Shown here: positions 1 through 7,857 of the stretch, piece after piece
Layout: every line of letters starts with the position of its first letter
Numbering within the stretch: position 1 is the first letter of the stretch
NCBI GenBank assembly: GCA_028287035.1
Contig: JAQBQL010000088.1
Coordinates: 1-50,550, forward strand
Direction: 5' to 3'
From: Labilithrix sp.
GTDB lineage: Bacteria > Myxococcota > Polyangia > Polyangiales > Polyangiaceae
DNA: 50,550 nt
The notes under the pieces: model-generated
Database searches by the model: none
The model's input: the letters and a program-made list of their open reading frames with translations, nothing else
Told to the model about the DNA's origin: nothing
Translations under genes and position numbers: made by a program

Positions 1-527
1 GTCTCTAGAGGCGCGGCCCCGGCGGGCGTCCGGGCGCGGAGCGCAGGCCCGCCGTGCTTCGAGGCGGCGAGCGGCCCGCGCATCGATGCGACGGGCGGAA
101 CCGTCTCCGGCGCCTGCTCGACGGCGGCGCCCCGACGATCGGCCGCGGCGCTCGCGTCCGCGAGCACCTCGTCCATGTCGAAGTCGTCCATGTCGATGTC
201 GATCGAGATGTCGCGCTCGCGTTCGGCCGGCGCCGCTCCTTCGCCGAAGCGCGCCTTCGCCTTGCGGAGATGGCGCTTGTACGTCCCCTCCTCGATCTGG
301 CGGCAGATGCGCACCCAGTGCATCGCGTACGTGTTGTACTTCTGGGTGACGACGTTGAACCGGAAGCGGACGGCCGTGTTCCGGATCTGCTCCTTGCGGA
401 GGAGCATGAAGCGCCGCTCCACGTCCTTCTTCGGGATGGTCGGCTCGAGCCGCTCGAAGCCGAGGAAGTACTGCTCGTAGAGATTGCGAAGCCGGTCGAC
501 GCGCTCCTCGAGCTCGCCGATCGCCAT
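1..527 (-). CDS. Conserved myxobacterial-type protein, 3' end outside window
   Basis: Open reading frame of at least 175 codons that starts with ATG (complement of 525-527) and runs off the left edge without a stop. A good ribosome binding site (AGGAG, followed by CAAGAG) lies just before the ATG. The N-terminal ~100 residues are charged and helical, with a start of the form MAIGELEERVDRL, then LYEQYFLGFERLEP and RKEQIRNTA. I recognise this as resembling a conserved myxobacterial family (of the type labelled MXAN_5187 C-terminal domain), but this is from memory and unchecked. After residue ~115 comes an acidic Asp-rich stretch and then low-complexity Ala/Pro-rich sequence. There is no signal peptide or membrane segment, so it is probably cytoplasmic. 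Function unknown. Confidence 0.7.
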   Translation of the reverse strand, partial: MAIGELEERVDRLRNLYEQYFLGFERLEPTIPKKDVERRFMLLRKEQIRNTAVRFRFNVVTQKYNTYAMHWVRICRQIEEGTYKRHLRKAKARFGEGAAPAERERDISIDIDMDDFDMDEVLADASAAADRRGAAVEQAPETVPPVASMRGPLAASKHGGPALRARTPAGAAPLE

Positions 528-621
528 CTCTTGCTCCTGGGGTGTCACCGCGCGTTGGCTCCGAGCCCCTCAAGTCTCCCGGAGGACCGCGGCAGAGTAA
601 AGCCTTCGCGGCAAGGACGCG

Positions 622-1542
622 TCAGAGCGGGGTGACCTTGACGTTGTCGAAGCAGACCTTGACCTCCCACTCGTTGAAGCCGAAGTGGTCGTGCCCTTGG
701 CCGGCCAGCGGCTTGTCGTCGGTCCAGGTGAAGAACTCGACCCCGTCGACCGACCAGCGGACGGTCTTGCCGTCGGTGCGCTCGATCTTGAAGTGGTAGG
801 TCTGCCCCTTCTGCACGGGCCGCTGGCGCGCGTCGTCCGAGTCCTTGTCGATCTTGATCTCGCGGCGGTCCGCGGCGTGCTCGTTCAGGCGCGCCAGGAC
901 CTGGAGCGTGTTCTTCCAGCCGCCCAGGATGGCGAGGTAGCTCGTCGCGTTCGTGTACGACGTGCCGGTCGCGTAGGAGACGCCGTCGCCCCACACCTCG
1001 GCCTTGAGGTCGCCGTCGTCCGAGAAGGGCGTCGCGTCGAACTCGATGCGCGCGTTGACCGGGAGCGTCCGGTTCAGCCACACGCCGTGGTTGTGGGCGT
1101 TCTGCACGCAAAGCTTCCCGCCCTCGACGCGCCACGCGTCCTTCGAGCCCTTCGTGAGGATCCAGTTCGGACCGAGGTTGCTCGGGTCGCGGCGCGGCTC
1201 GGCGCCGGCGTCCTTGCCGAGGGCGAGGCCGCCCTCCGCGCCCGCATCACCGGCGTCGGCGCCCGCCTCGGCAACGCGCGGCTCGGTGGCGGCGCCCGCC
1301 TCCGGCAGGTCGACGGCCTCGGTGCGGTCGAACGTGTCCTCGAACGGCGTGGTCATCACGTTCGCGGACGGTTTGAAGCTGGCGCTCGACGCGGAGGACG
1401 TCGCGCCCGCGTCATAGGCGGGCGCGCTGCCGCTCGGCACGCAACCGGCGCCCGCGACGAGGACGACGGCGACGGACACTGCCGCGAGTGACGCGACTGA
1501 CGCGAGGGGCGCCGACCAGAAGAACGCGCGGATGGACTTCAC
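622..1542 (-). CDS. Exported (lipo)protein with concanavalin-like/DUF1080-like beta-sandwich domain
   Basis: 306 residues from a GTG start (complement of 1540-1542). The N-terminus is a long hydrophobic signal (residues ~5-33) ending in GAGC. This looks like a lipoprotein signal, although the -3 position is Gly rather than the usual Leu. A Ser/Ala/Asp-rich linker follows to about residue 110. The C-terminal ~190 residues read as a beta-rich domain (NWILTKGSKDAW, ARIEFDATPF, YHFKIERTDGKTVRWSVDG, FDNVKV), the pattern of concanavalin-like lectin/glucanase folds including DUF1080-type domains. A carbohydrate-related role is inference; no catalytic residues could be assigned. It is divergent from lgt with 42 bases between starts, and those 42 bases hold a strong palindrome. 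The GTG was chosen because the signal peptide begins there. Confidence 0.7.
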   Translation of the reverse strand: MKSIRAFFWSAPLASVASLAAVSVAVVLVAGAGCVPSGSAPAYDAGATSSASSASFKPSANVMTTPFEDTFDRTEAVDLPEAGAATEPRVAEAGADAGDAGAEGGLALGKDAGAEPRRDPSNLGPNWILTKGSKDAWRVEGGKLCVQNAHNHGVWLNRTLPVNARIEFDATPFSDDGDLKAEVWGDGVSYATGTSYTNATSYLAILGGWKNTLQVLARLNEHAADRREIKIDKDSDDARQRPVQKGQTYHFKIERTDGKTVRWSVDGVEFFTWTDDKPLAGQGHDHFGFNEWEVKVCFDNVKVTPL

Positions 1543-1549
1543 CCCGCGG

Positions 1550-1572
1550 TTTCTACCACATCGTGGTAAAAA
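1550..1572. promoter_or_regulatory. 23-bp near-perfect palindrome between divergent starts (candidate operator)
   Basis: TTTCTACCAC, then ATC, then GTGGTAAAAA. The two 10-base arms match at 9 of 10 positions. The element fills most of the 42-base gap between the GTG of the upstream lipoprotein and the ATG of lgt, and it is AT-rich compared with the surroundings. It could be a dimeric-repressor site serving both genes or a hairpin in the lgt leader. The regulator is not identifiable from sequence. Confidence 0.5.
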
Positions 1573-1584
1573 CCCGCCCGAGCC

Positions 1585-3114
1585 ATGCACCCGATTCTCT
1601 TCCGTATCCCGCTCCCGCACCTGCCGCTCAAGGCCTGGTGGGCGGCCGCCCTCGTCGCCGTGATCGCGCTCGTTTACGCCGCGCTCGGCGCGCGTCGCAA
1701 GGAACGAAGCACCGTCGCGGTCGCGCTGGTCGTCGCCGCGCTCGCCGCCGGCGCCGGGTACTACTTCCGCGCCATCAAGTACGAGGCGGATGCGCTGCCC
1801 ATCTACTCCTACGGCGTGATGCTCGGCCTGTCGCTCGTCGTCGGCTGGTACCTGACGCTCACGCTCTCCGAGCGCGACGGTCTCCCGAAGGAGACGATGG
1901 CCAACTGCTACGTGGTCACCGCGATCGCCGCGATCGTCGGCTCGCGCCTCCTCTACATCGTCACCAACATGGACGAGTTCCGGGTCAACCAGCACGACCC
2001 GTCGAGCGCCATCGACTTCGGGACCTTCTTCGCGCTGCGCCGCGGCGGGCTCGTCGCCTACGGCGGATTCCTGGGCGGCTATCTCGGCAGCTGGCTCTAC
2101 CTGCGGGGCCACAAGATCCGGCTGCTGCCGTGGGCGGACGTCGCGGTGCCGAGCCTCGCCTCGGGCCTGCTCATCACGCGGATCGGCTGCTACCTGTTCG
2201 GCTGCGACTTCGGCAAGCGTCTCCCCTCGGACGCGCCGGCCTTCCTCGCGCGCATGGGCACGTTCCCGCACTGGGCGACCGGCACGCTCGAGGGCGGGGG
2301 CGACGGCGCCCCGGCGTGGACCAAGCACCTCGACGCGGCTGGCCACGGCACCCCCGCCGCCGCCGAGCTGCTCAAGATGAACCACTCGTGGCCGGTCCAT
2401 CCGACGCAGATCTACGAGTCGTTCGTCGGGCTCCTCCTGCTCGTTCTGCTCCTGTGGCAGCGGAAGCATCAGCGGTTCCGCGGTCAGATCTTCTTCCTGT
2501 TCGCGTTCGCCTACGGGTACCTGCGGTTCCTCATCGAGATGCTCCGCGACGACTCGGAGCGCGGCGAGTTCGGCACGTTCCCGCTGCACCTGTTCATCCC
2601 CGGCGCGCTCGTCATCATGGCGCTCGCGTTCGTGTTCGGCATCTCGCTCGGCATCGCCAACCTGCGCGCCCGCATGATCGCGCGCGTCGCCGCGTTCGTT
2701 CCGCCGATCGTCGCGTACGTGGTGCTCGCGCCCGCGAAGTTCGGCGAGGTCGTGCAGGCGCACCCCTCGACCAGCCAGTGGATCGGCCTCCTGTCGGCGA
2801 TCATCGTCGCGTACTTCTACGCGCACTTCTGGGAGCTCGCGCGTAAGAGCCCGAAGGCGGCGATGAGCCTCGAGAGCCTCGGCGACCTGAAGCCGCTCCG
2901 TGAAGAGGAGCGCCCGCGCCGCCGTCGCGAAGAGGACGACGATGACGACGACGAGGACGAGGTCGTCGCCGCCGCGGCAGCCCCGAAGCGGAAGAAGAAG
3001 AAGCCCGTGAAGGAAGAGGACGTTGCCGCCAGCGAGCCCGCGGCGGAAGCGCCGGTCCTCCTCACGGGCGAGCTGACGAAGAAGACGGAAGACGAGCCGT
3101 CGGACCCGAGCTGA
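1585..3114 (+). CDS. lgt: Prolipoprotein diacylglyceryl transferase (Lgt) with long charged C-terminal tail
   Basis: Transfers diacylglycerol from phosphatidylglycerol to the lipobox Cys of prelipoproteins at the inner membrane. Recognised by a multi-TM protein with the Lgt landmarks: RRGGLVAYGGFLGGY, SGLLITRIGCYLFGCDFG (the usual GRIGNF/GRIGCF region), HPTQIYES, and YGYLRFLIEMLRDD with the conserved late Arg. At 509 residues it is far longer than typical Lgt (~260-300). The excess is an extra N-terminal TM pair and a cytosolic tail from about residue 420, containing an acidic run (DDDDDDEDE), a basic run (KRKKKK) and a Pro/Ala/Glu-rich end. No obvious Shine-Dalgarno is seen before the ATG. 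Many lipoproteins encoded in this window would be substrates. It converges with mscL, with a single base between the stop codons. Confidence 0.93.
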   Translation: MHPILFRIPLPHLPLKAWWAAALVAVIALVYAALGARRKERSTVAVALVVAALAAGAGYYFRAIKYEADALPIYSYGVMLGLSLVVGWYLTLTLSERDGLPKETMANCYVVTAIAAIVGSRLLYIVTNMDEFRVNQHDPSSAIDFGTFFALRRGGLVAYGGFLGGYLGSWLYLRGHKIRLLPWADVAVPSLASGLLITRIGCYLFGCDFGKRLPSDAPAFLARMGTFPHWATGTLEGGGDGAPAWTKHLDAAGHGTPAAAELLKMNHSWPVHPTQIYESFVGLLLLVLLLWQRKHQRFRGQIFFLFAFAYGYLRFLIEMLRDDSERGEFGTFPLHLFIPGALVIMALAFVFGISLGIANLRARMIARVAAFVPPIVAYVVLAPAKFGEVVQAHPSTSQWIGLLSAIIVAYFYAHFWELARKSPKAAMSLESLGDLKPLREEERPRRRREEDDDDDDEDEVVAAAAAPKRKKKKPVKEEDVAASEPAAEAPVLLTGELTKKTEDEPSDPS

Positions 3115-3115
3115 G

Positions 3116-3583
3116 TCAGTCCTTGGTCGCCGCGGGCGCAGTGCCCGCGGCCGAGCCGCCACGCAGCAGATCGCGGATCTCCGTGAGGAGCACCTCCTGC
3201 TTGGGCGTCTCGGCGGGCGTGGCCTTGGCGCGTATCCGGTTGTAGATGCGCACCACCAGGAACACGATGAAGCCGATGATCAGGAAATCGATCAGCGACT
3301 GGAGCGTCGCTCCGTAGCCGATCGCGACCTCCTGAGCGAGCGCCTTGCCGTCGGGCCCGATCGGCGGCTTGCCGTCGGCGCCGAGCGCCGCGCCGGGCTG
3401 CAGCACGATCTTCAGCTCCGAGAAGTTCACCTTCCCGAGCACCATGCCGATCGGCGGCATGATCACCTTGTCGACGAGCGAGCTCACCACCTTGCCGGAG
3501 GCGGCGCCGATGATGACGCCGACCGCGAGGTCGATGAAGTTGCCCTTGATCGTGAACTCCTTGAACTCCGCGAGCAGTCCCAT
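3116..3583 (-). CDS. mscL: Large-conductance mechanosensitive channel MscL
   Basis: 155 residues, a normal length for MscL. The N-terminal amphipathic helix and TM1 are typical: FKEFTIKGNFIDLAVGVIIGAA, then SSLVDKVIMPPIG. A periplasmic loop follows (KIVLQPGAALGADGK), then TM2 (FLIIGFIVFLVVRIYNRIR) and a C-terminal helix (VLLTEIRDLL). The homopentamer opens under membrane tension on hypo-osmotic shock. Starts at ATG (complement of 3581-3583) behind a strong ribosome binding site, AAGGGAG, that immediately follows the stop of the upstream DUF481 gene (11-base gap). It is therefore the last gene of an envelope operon (OmpA/TSP3, DUF481, mscL). The tail ends in Ala/Thr-rich sequence. Confidence 0.95.
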   Translation of the reverse strand: MGLLAEFKEFTIKGNFIDLAVGVIIGAASGKVVSSLVDKVIMPPIGMVLGKVNFSELKIVLQPGAALGADGKPPIGPDGKALAQEVAIGYGATLQSLIDFLIIGFIVFLVVRIYNRIRAKATPAETPKQEVLLTEIRDLLRGGSAAGTAPAATKD

Positions 3584-3594
3584 CGGATCTCCCT

Positions 3595-4527
3595 TCAGAA
3601 CAGCGTGTAGACGAGGTTGATCGAGGCCATCGAGTCGGTCGTCTGCACGCCCGGTAGCGGCTCGTTTTCGTAGCGCATCGTGTAGGTCGTCGCGATCGCC
3701 AGGTTGTCCGAGATGTTCGACTTGATGCCGATGTCGAAGACGAGGCGGTAGGTCCCGAGGTCGGACACGTTCTGCAGGTACTCGAGGCCGCCGATGACGG
3801 AGACCTCCTTGTACAGCTTGTTCTCGTAGCCCGCGAAGAGCCGGATGTTGTGGAGCGTCTCGGTCTTGTCGAGCAGTGGCAGCGGCGCCGGGGCGGGCTG
3901 ACCCTCCGGGACCTCGGGCGGCGTCGGCACGCGCGAGGCGTTCCGGCGCACGTCGTGCTGGAGGTCGTAGCCGCCCTCGACGCGGAGCGACTGCTTCTTC
4001 GTGTTGATGAAGTAGTACGCGAGGCCCGGATCGAAGTTGAGCCGCAGATCGAGGCCCTGGAAGCGGTCGTGCCGCGCGCTCACCTGACCGAACGCCGCGA
4101 TCGCGTCGGTGATGAAGTAGTCGTAGCGAATGACGCCCTGGTAGTTCTCGACCGTCGTGTCGACGGGCGCGTCCTTCGTGCCGGCACGCGCGAAGTTGGC
4201 GGCAGCCTGGACGCCGAGCTGGTGCTGGTCACGCCGGACCTTGAGCTTCAGCAGCGAGGTGAGCGCCACGGTGCGCGCGTTGCCCGACGAGAAGAGTCCG
4301 CCCGCGCCGATCGACATCTCGGTCGCCTGCTTCGGGTCGTCCGCGGCGGGCAGCGCGCCCGTCGCGAAGCCGCTCTTCGCCACCTCGGTCTTGCCGGTGG
4401 TCGCCGCCGTGCCCTTCAGCGTCTCGCTGGGGAGCGTCGGCGGCGGGGTCGCTTGATCGGCGTTCGCGGTGCGCGCGGCCGAGAGGAGGAGAGCCGCGGC
4501 CAGGAATCCAAACGTCGCGCGCTTCAT
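3595..4527 (-). CDS. DUF481 family outer-membrane protein (YdiY-like)
   Basis: 310 residues with a cleavable signal (FGFLAAALLLSAARTANA, then D). A mature linker is followed by a beta-barrel-like DUF481 region: the start SIGAGGLFSSGNARTVALTS is the family's typical opening, then alternating beta strands (HQLGVQAAANFAR, YQGVIRYDYF, GLAYYFIN, VIGGLEYLQN). The protein ends in Phe (NLVYTLF), the C-terminal signature for BAM-assembled outer-membrane proteins. A ~20-residue Pro-rich loop (PTPPEVPEGQPAPAPLP) interrupts the barrel. The ATG overlaps the upstream OmpA stop as ATGA, and AAGGGAGCGG lies before it, so translation is probably coupled. Family function is poorly defined (related to salt-stress-induced YdiY). 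Confidence 0.85.
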   Translation of the reverse strand: MKRATFGFLAAALLLSAARTANADQATPPPTLPSETLKGTAATTGKTEVAKSGFATGALPAADDPKQATEMSIGAGGLFSSGNARTVALTSLLKLKVRRDQHQLGVQAAANFARAGTKDAPVDTTVENYQGVIRYDYFITDAIAAFGQVSARHDRFQGLDLRLNFDPGLAYYFINTKKQSLRVEGGYDLQHDVRRNASRVPTPPEVPEGQPAPAPLPLLDKTETLHNIRLFAGYENKLYKEVSVIGGLEYLQNVSDLGTYRLVFDIGIKSNISDNLAIATTYTMRYENEPLPGVQTTDSMASINLVYTLF

Positions 4528-6209
4528 CGTCCGCTCCCTTGCTGCTGCTGCACCTTGAGCTCGACCCGTCGGTTGTTCGTGCGTCCTGCTTCCGTGTCGT
4601 TCGTGTCGATCGGCTTCTCGGCGCCGTAGCCCTCGCTGGTGAGCACGCCCTTGGCGATGCCCTTCGCTTCGAGCCACTTCGCGACCGTCTCGGCGCGCTG
4701 CTGGCTCAGCGTCTTGTTGTGCGCGGGGTCCCCGCGGCCATCGGTGTGGCCCTCGATGCGGAGGGCCTTCACCTCGGGGTGCGCCTGGAGGACGGCGAGC
4801 ACCGCGGCGAGCACGTCCTCGCTGTCCTTGCCGGGCTGGAGCTCCGCGCTGTTCGTCTTGAACTTCACCTGGTCGGTGATCCGGATCGCTCCGCCCTCGA
4901 GGAACGCCTTCGGGCGTTCGGGCTCGGCAGGGGCAGGGGCAGGGGCGGGGCGGTCCGGGCAGCCGCTGATCTTCGGATCGGCGGAGCGCTTGCCGGGCTC
5001 GCGGGGGCACGCGTCCTCGTTGTCGTACACGCCGTCGGCGTCGAGGTCGGGCGGGCACCCGTTCGTCTTCGCATCGGCGGAGGCGATGCCGGGGATGCTC
5101 ATGCAGGCGTCGACCGCGTCGGCGACGCCGTCGTTGTCGGTGTCGGCGGGGCAGCCGTTCCTCGTCGGATCGAGGTTCTTCACGCCGGGGACGAACCCGC
5201 ACGCGTCCTCGCAGTCGAGCACGCCGTCGCCGTCGCGATCGGTGACGCGCTCGGGGACCGTGGCGACCGGGACGTCGGGGACCGCATCCGGCGGCACCCA
5301 CTCGAACGACAGGAGCGTGCGGAAGACCGGCGCCCCGTACCCGCGCGTGACGCCCGTGCCGATGGCGGCGCCGATGCGCAGGTTGTGCCCGAGGTCGACG
5401 TGCGACCCGAGGAGCAGCTCGAGCGGGCTCGTGCGGTTCTCGAACGCGCGGCCGTCCTGCAGGACCGTCGATCCGAAGAGCTCGGGGCCGACGAGCGCGT
5501 GGCCATCCGCGAGGAGGAGGCCGGCGCTCGCGCCGTACGTCAGCTGGTGGCCGATGTAGCCGTCGCCCCAGGCCTCCTGGCGCGCATGGAACAGCGCGCC
5601 CACGCGGGCCGCGTAGGCGAACGCTCCGGCGCGGCCGGCGAAGGCGATGCGGGGACCGACGCGCGGCTTGCCGTCGCCGGTGTACGCGTTCGGCGAGCCG
5701 GAGGGCGCGAAGAGCTCGCCGCCGATCGCGAGGGTCGCGACGTCGCCGGGGGTGCCCAGCACGCGCCCGTCGAGCGAGAGCCGCACGTCGCCGACCGACA
5801 CGTCCTCGGACGCCTCGTGCACGACGCCGTTGATGATGCCGCGGTGTCCGTCCACGTACACCTGGAGCGGGACGCTGAGGCCGAGGCGGACGCGATCGCC
5901 GAGCGTCATCGACGCCCCGAGGTGCGTCATCAGCTGGTTGCGGACGATGGACGAGTGAACGTTCCCGTCCGCGTCGTAGGCGACGAGCGACCGGTACGAG
6001 TAGTCGTTGACGAGCCCCAGCGCGAGGCGACCGTCGCCCTGGATGTCGACCGAGTCGAGCACGAACCAGCGGCTGCCGCGCTCGGACACGTCGAGGTTGT
6101 TCGACGCGAAGCCCCTCTGCTCTTGCGCCGCCACAGGCGCGGCGGCGAGGCCGACGAGGCCTGCCCCGGCCAGGGCCAGGAAGAGCGATCCACGCGCACG
6201 TGCCATCAT
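4524..6209 (-). CDS. OmpA-family outer-membrane protein with thrombospondin type 3 repeats
   Basis: 561 residues. Signal peptide to about residue 28 (LAAAPVAAQ). Residues ~30-330 form a beta-barrel-like region. Residues ~345-440 hold three Asp-rich calcium-binding TSP3 repeats (DRDGDGVLDCEDAC, DTDNDGVADAVDAC, DLDADGVYDNEDAC). The end is an OmpA peptidoglycan-binding domain with the conserved EGHTDGRGD, LSQQRAETV, EGYG and NNRRVEL elements, which bind meso-DAP. A Pro-Ala hinge separates the last two parts. It likely tethers the outer membrane to the cell wall. The first of two adjacent ATGs (complement of 6207-6209) was chosen because AAAGGA lies 9 bases before it. The stop overlaps the next gene as ATGA. 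This architecture is common in myxobacteria. Confidence 0.9.
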   Translation of the reverse strand: MMARARGSLFLALAGAGLVGLAAAPVAAQEQRGFASNNLDVSERGSRWFVLDSVDIQGDGRLALGLVNDYSYRSLVAYDADGNVHSSIVRNQLMTHLGASMTLGDRVRLGLSVPLQVYVDGHRGIINGVVHEASEDVSVGDVRLSLDGRVLGTPGDVATLAIGGELFAPSGSPNAYTGDGKPRVGPRIAFAGRAGAFAYAARVGALFHARQEAWGDGYIGHQLTYGASAGLLLADGHALVGPELFGSTVLQDGRAFENRTSPLELLLGSHVDLGHNLRIGAAIGTGVTRGYGAPVFRTLLSFEWVPPDAVPDVPVATVPERVTDRDGDGVLDCEDACGFVPGVKNLDPTRNGCPADTDNDGVADAVDACMSIPGIASADAKTNGCPPDLDADGVYDNEDACPREPGKRSADPKISGCPDRPAPAPAPAEPERPKAFLEGGAIRITDQVKFKTNSAELQPGKDSEDVLAAVLAVLQAHPEVKALRIEGHTDGRGDPAHNKTLSQQRAETVAKWLEAKGIAKGVLTSEGYGAEKPIDTNDTEAGRTNNRRVELKVQQQQGSGR

Positions 6210-6315
6210 GATCGCGAGTCCTTTCGGAAGGGCGGACCACGAGGGCGGCCCGGTGCAAAACCGGCCGACCATTACCATGCTCACCGGGGGGGCGGTCCCG
6301 GGATGTTCGTCACGC

Positions 6316-6471
6316 GAAAGGAAGAGAGACCGACTGAGGAAGGAAGCGGGAGGAAGGAAGAAGGCCGTGCGAAGCGAAGCGGCGAAAAGCAGCGCGAAGC
6401 GAAGCGGTACGAAGCGAAGCAGTGCGAAGGGAAGCGGTACGAAGCGAAGCAGGAAGCGTGCGAAGCGAAGA
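6316..6471. repeat. Purine-rich imperfect tandem repeat, GAAGC/GAAGCGAAGC motif
   Basis: The plus strand is almost all purine plus C. GAAGCGAAGC occurs at 6371, 6396, 6411 and 6441, with variants at 6426 (GAAGGGAAGC) and 6462. A 30-base unit repeats at 6396-6425 and 6426-6455. It fills most of the 262 bases between the kinase stop and the OmpA start. On the transcribed (minus) strand it reads GCTTCGCTTCG, so the RNA would carry many UUCG tetranucleotides. No gene is seen here. Confidence 0.75.
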
Positions 6472-7371
6472 TCAGGCGGCGCGGCGGGTGAGGACGCGCG
6501 CGACGTGGACGGCCGAGGCGCGGGTCGCCACGTCGAGCGACGCGGCAAGCGCCTTGGCGGAAGTGAAACGCCAGAACGGGTCGGGCTGGAGCGCGCAGTC
6601 CATCCACTCGTCGAGCTCGGGCGCCACGTCCGAGCGGAGCTGCATGAGCGACGTGCGCCCGCCGCGCTGGACGGCCGCGAAGATCTCGCTGATGCGCGTC
6701 CCGCGGAACGGGCAGCGGCCGACGAGGCACTCGAAGGCAACGACGCCGAGCGAGTAGAGGTCGACCCGGCCGTCGAGCGCCGCGGAGCCGAAGAGGATCT
6801 CGGGCGCCATGTACTCCGGGGTGCCGACGAGGTCGCGCGGGGCGGACGCCGGCTTCAGGGTCTCGGCCACGCCGAAGTCGAGGAGCTTCACGAGGCAGTG
6901 GCCGTCCTCCTGCGTGGTGATGAAGATGTTGTCCGGCTTCACGTCGCGATGGACGATGCCGAGCGCGTGCACGCGGGAGAGGGCGCGCGCGACCTGCTTC
7001 ACGATCTCGTTCGTCTCCGCGACGCTCAGCGTGCCCATGCGGTCGATGTATGCGGCGAGCGTCTCGCCCTCGAGCTTCTCGTAGATGATGCAGGGCGCGC
7101 CGGAGTGCGTGACGCCGAGGCCGAGCACCTTGACGACGTGCGGGCTGAGCATGCGCGCGGACACGGCCGCCTCGTTGGCGAAGCGCTCCAGCATGACCGA
7201 CGACGAGGCGTGGGCCTCGTGCATGATCTTCACCGCGACCTCGATCCCGAGCACCTTGTCGAACGCCGCGTACACGCAGCCGACCGCACCCTCACCGATG
7301 ACGGCGCCGAGCTCGTAGCGATCGTCCATGATCGCGACCGTGCTGCCATCCATCGGAGACATGCTGTTCAT
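6472..7371 (-). CDS. Small soluble Ser/Thr protein kinase
   Basis: 299 residues, essentially only a eukaryotic-type (Hanks) kinase domain. Visible motifs are the glycine loop GEGAVGCVY, the VAVK lysine, the catalytic loop HRDVKPDN, LLDFG, and the activation segment ending GTPEYMAPE with DLYSLGV. All catalytic residues are present, so it should be active. There is no membrane segment or sensor domain after the kinase, so it must act on cytosolic targets or be regulated by partners. Several in-frame ATGs (residues 1, 4, 7 and 15) are possible starts, and no strong Shine-Dalgarno decides between them. It lies upstream of the OmpA/DUF481/mscL genes on the same strand, but 262 repeat-filled bases separate them, so co-transcription is uncertain. 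Confidence 0.9.
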   Translation of the reverse strand: MNSMSPMDGSTVAIMDDRYELGAVIGEGAVGCVYAAFDKVLGIEVAVKIMHEAHASSSVMLERFANEAAVSARMLSPHVVKVLGLGVTHSGAPCIIYEKLEGETLAAYIDRMGTLSVAETNEIVKQVARALSRVHALGIVHRDVKPDNIFITTQEDGHCLVKLLDFGVAETLKPASAPRDLVGTPEYMAPEILFGSAALDGRVDLYSLGVVAFECLVGRCPFRGTRISEIFAAVQRGGRTSLMQLRSDVAPELDEWMDCALQPDPFWRFTSAKALAASLDVATRASAVHVARVLTRRAA

Positions 7372-7857
7372 GTCGAGGTGTATTGCAGCGGGTGTGCCGC
7401 ACGCCCGAGGCCGCTCGCGGTCGCCCGGCGAGGGCTCGCGACCCTTCGAGCGTCACCGTCATGACGGCGGCGCTCCAGGGCTCGAGCGCGCGCGTCGCGG
7501 GCGGGGCGACGGACCCCCGGAAGGCCCCGGGGGCGGCGTCAATCGGTCGACGCTGCGTCGGCTCGCCGTCAGGAGCGCTCGGGGCCGGGGGCGAGAGGCC
7601 GCGGCGCCGTCTGGACCGCCGAGCAACGCCCGAAGAAGTTGCGCCGCGCCAAGGCCTGGGGGGGGGATAGGCCTCGACGCGACGCATTCGGGGACATTGC
7701 TGGTTCCGTGCCGCGCCGATCGCGCCGCTAACTCCGCGAACGCAGGTCGGATTGCCGCGCGCCGTCGTTCACTCTCGCAAGCCGTGAAATGCGGAGCTGC
7801 AAGGTCGGCCCCGAACGAGCGCGTACGGCGCGCATCGCGGCAAGCTTTGCCGCGTCC
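7372..7857. other. Intergenic gap of 486 bases, no gene recognised
   Basis: No reading frame here has a convincing start, Shine-Dalgarno or recognisable protein; the longest plus-strand frame (7383-7670) is Arg/Ala/Gly low-complexity. The region holds a perfect 12-base palindrome CCGTCATGACGG (7456-7467), about 85 bases before the kinase start, and a G-run near 7659. It may contain the kinase promoter, but no convincing -35/-10 pair was found. Confidence 0.5.

Noticed and set aside
4539..6491. Plus-strand frame of 650 codons opposite the OmpA/TSP3 gene
   Set aside because: The minus strand encodes unmistakable OmpA and TSP3 motifs; the plus frame is low-complexity antisense that runs on into the repeat tract.
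7383..7670. Possible small gene of 95 codons in the 486-base gap
   Set aside because: No Shine-Dalgarno, no recognisable domain, and Arg/Gly/Ala low-complexity composition.
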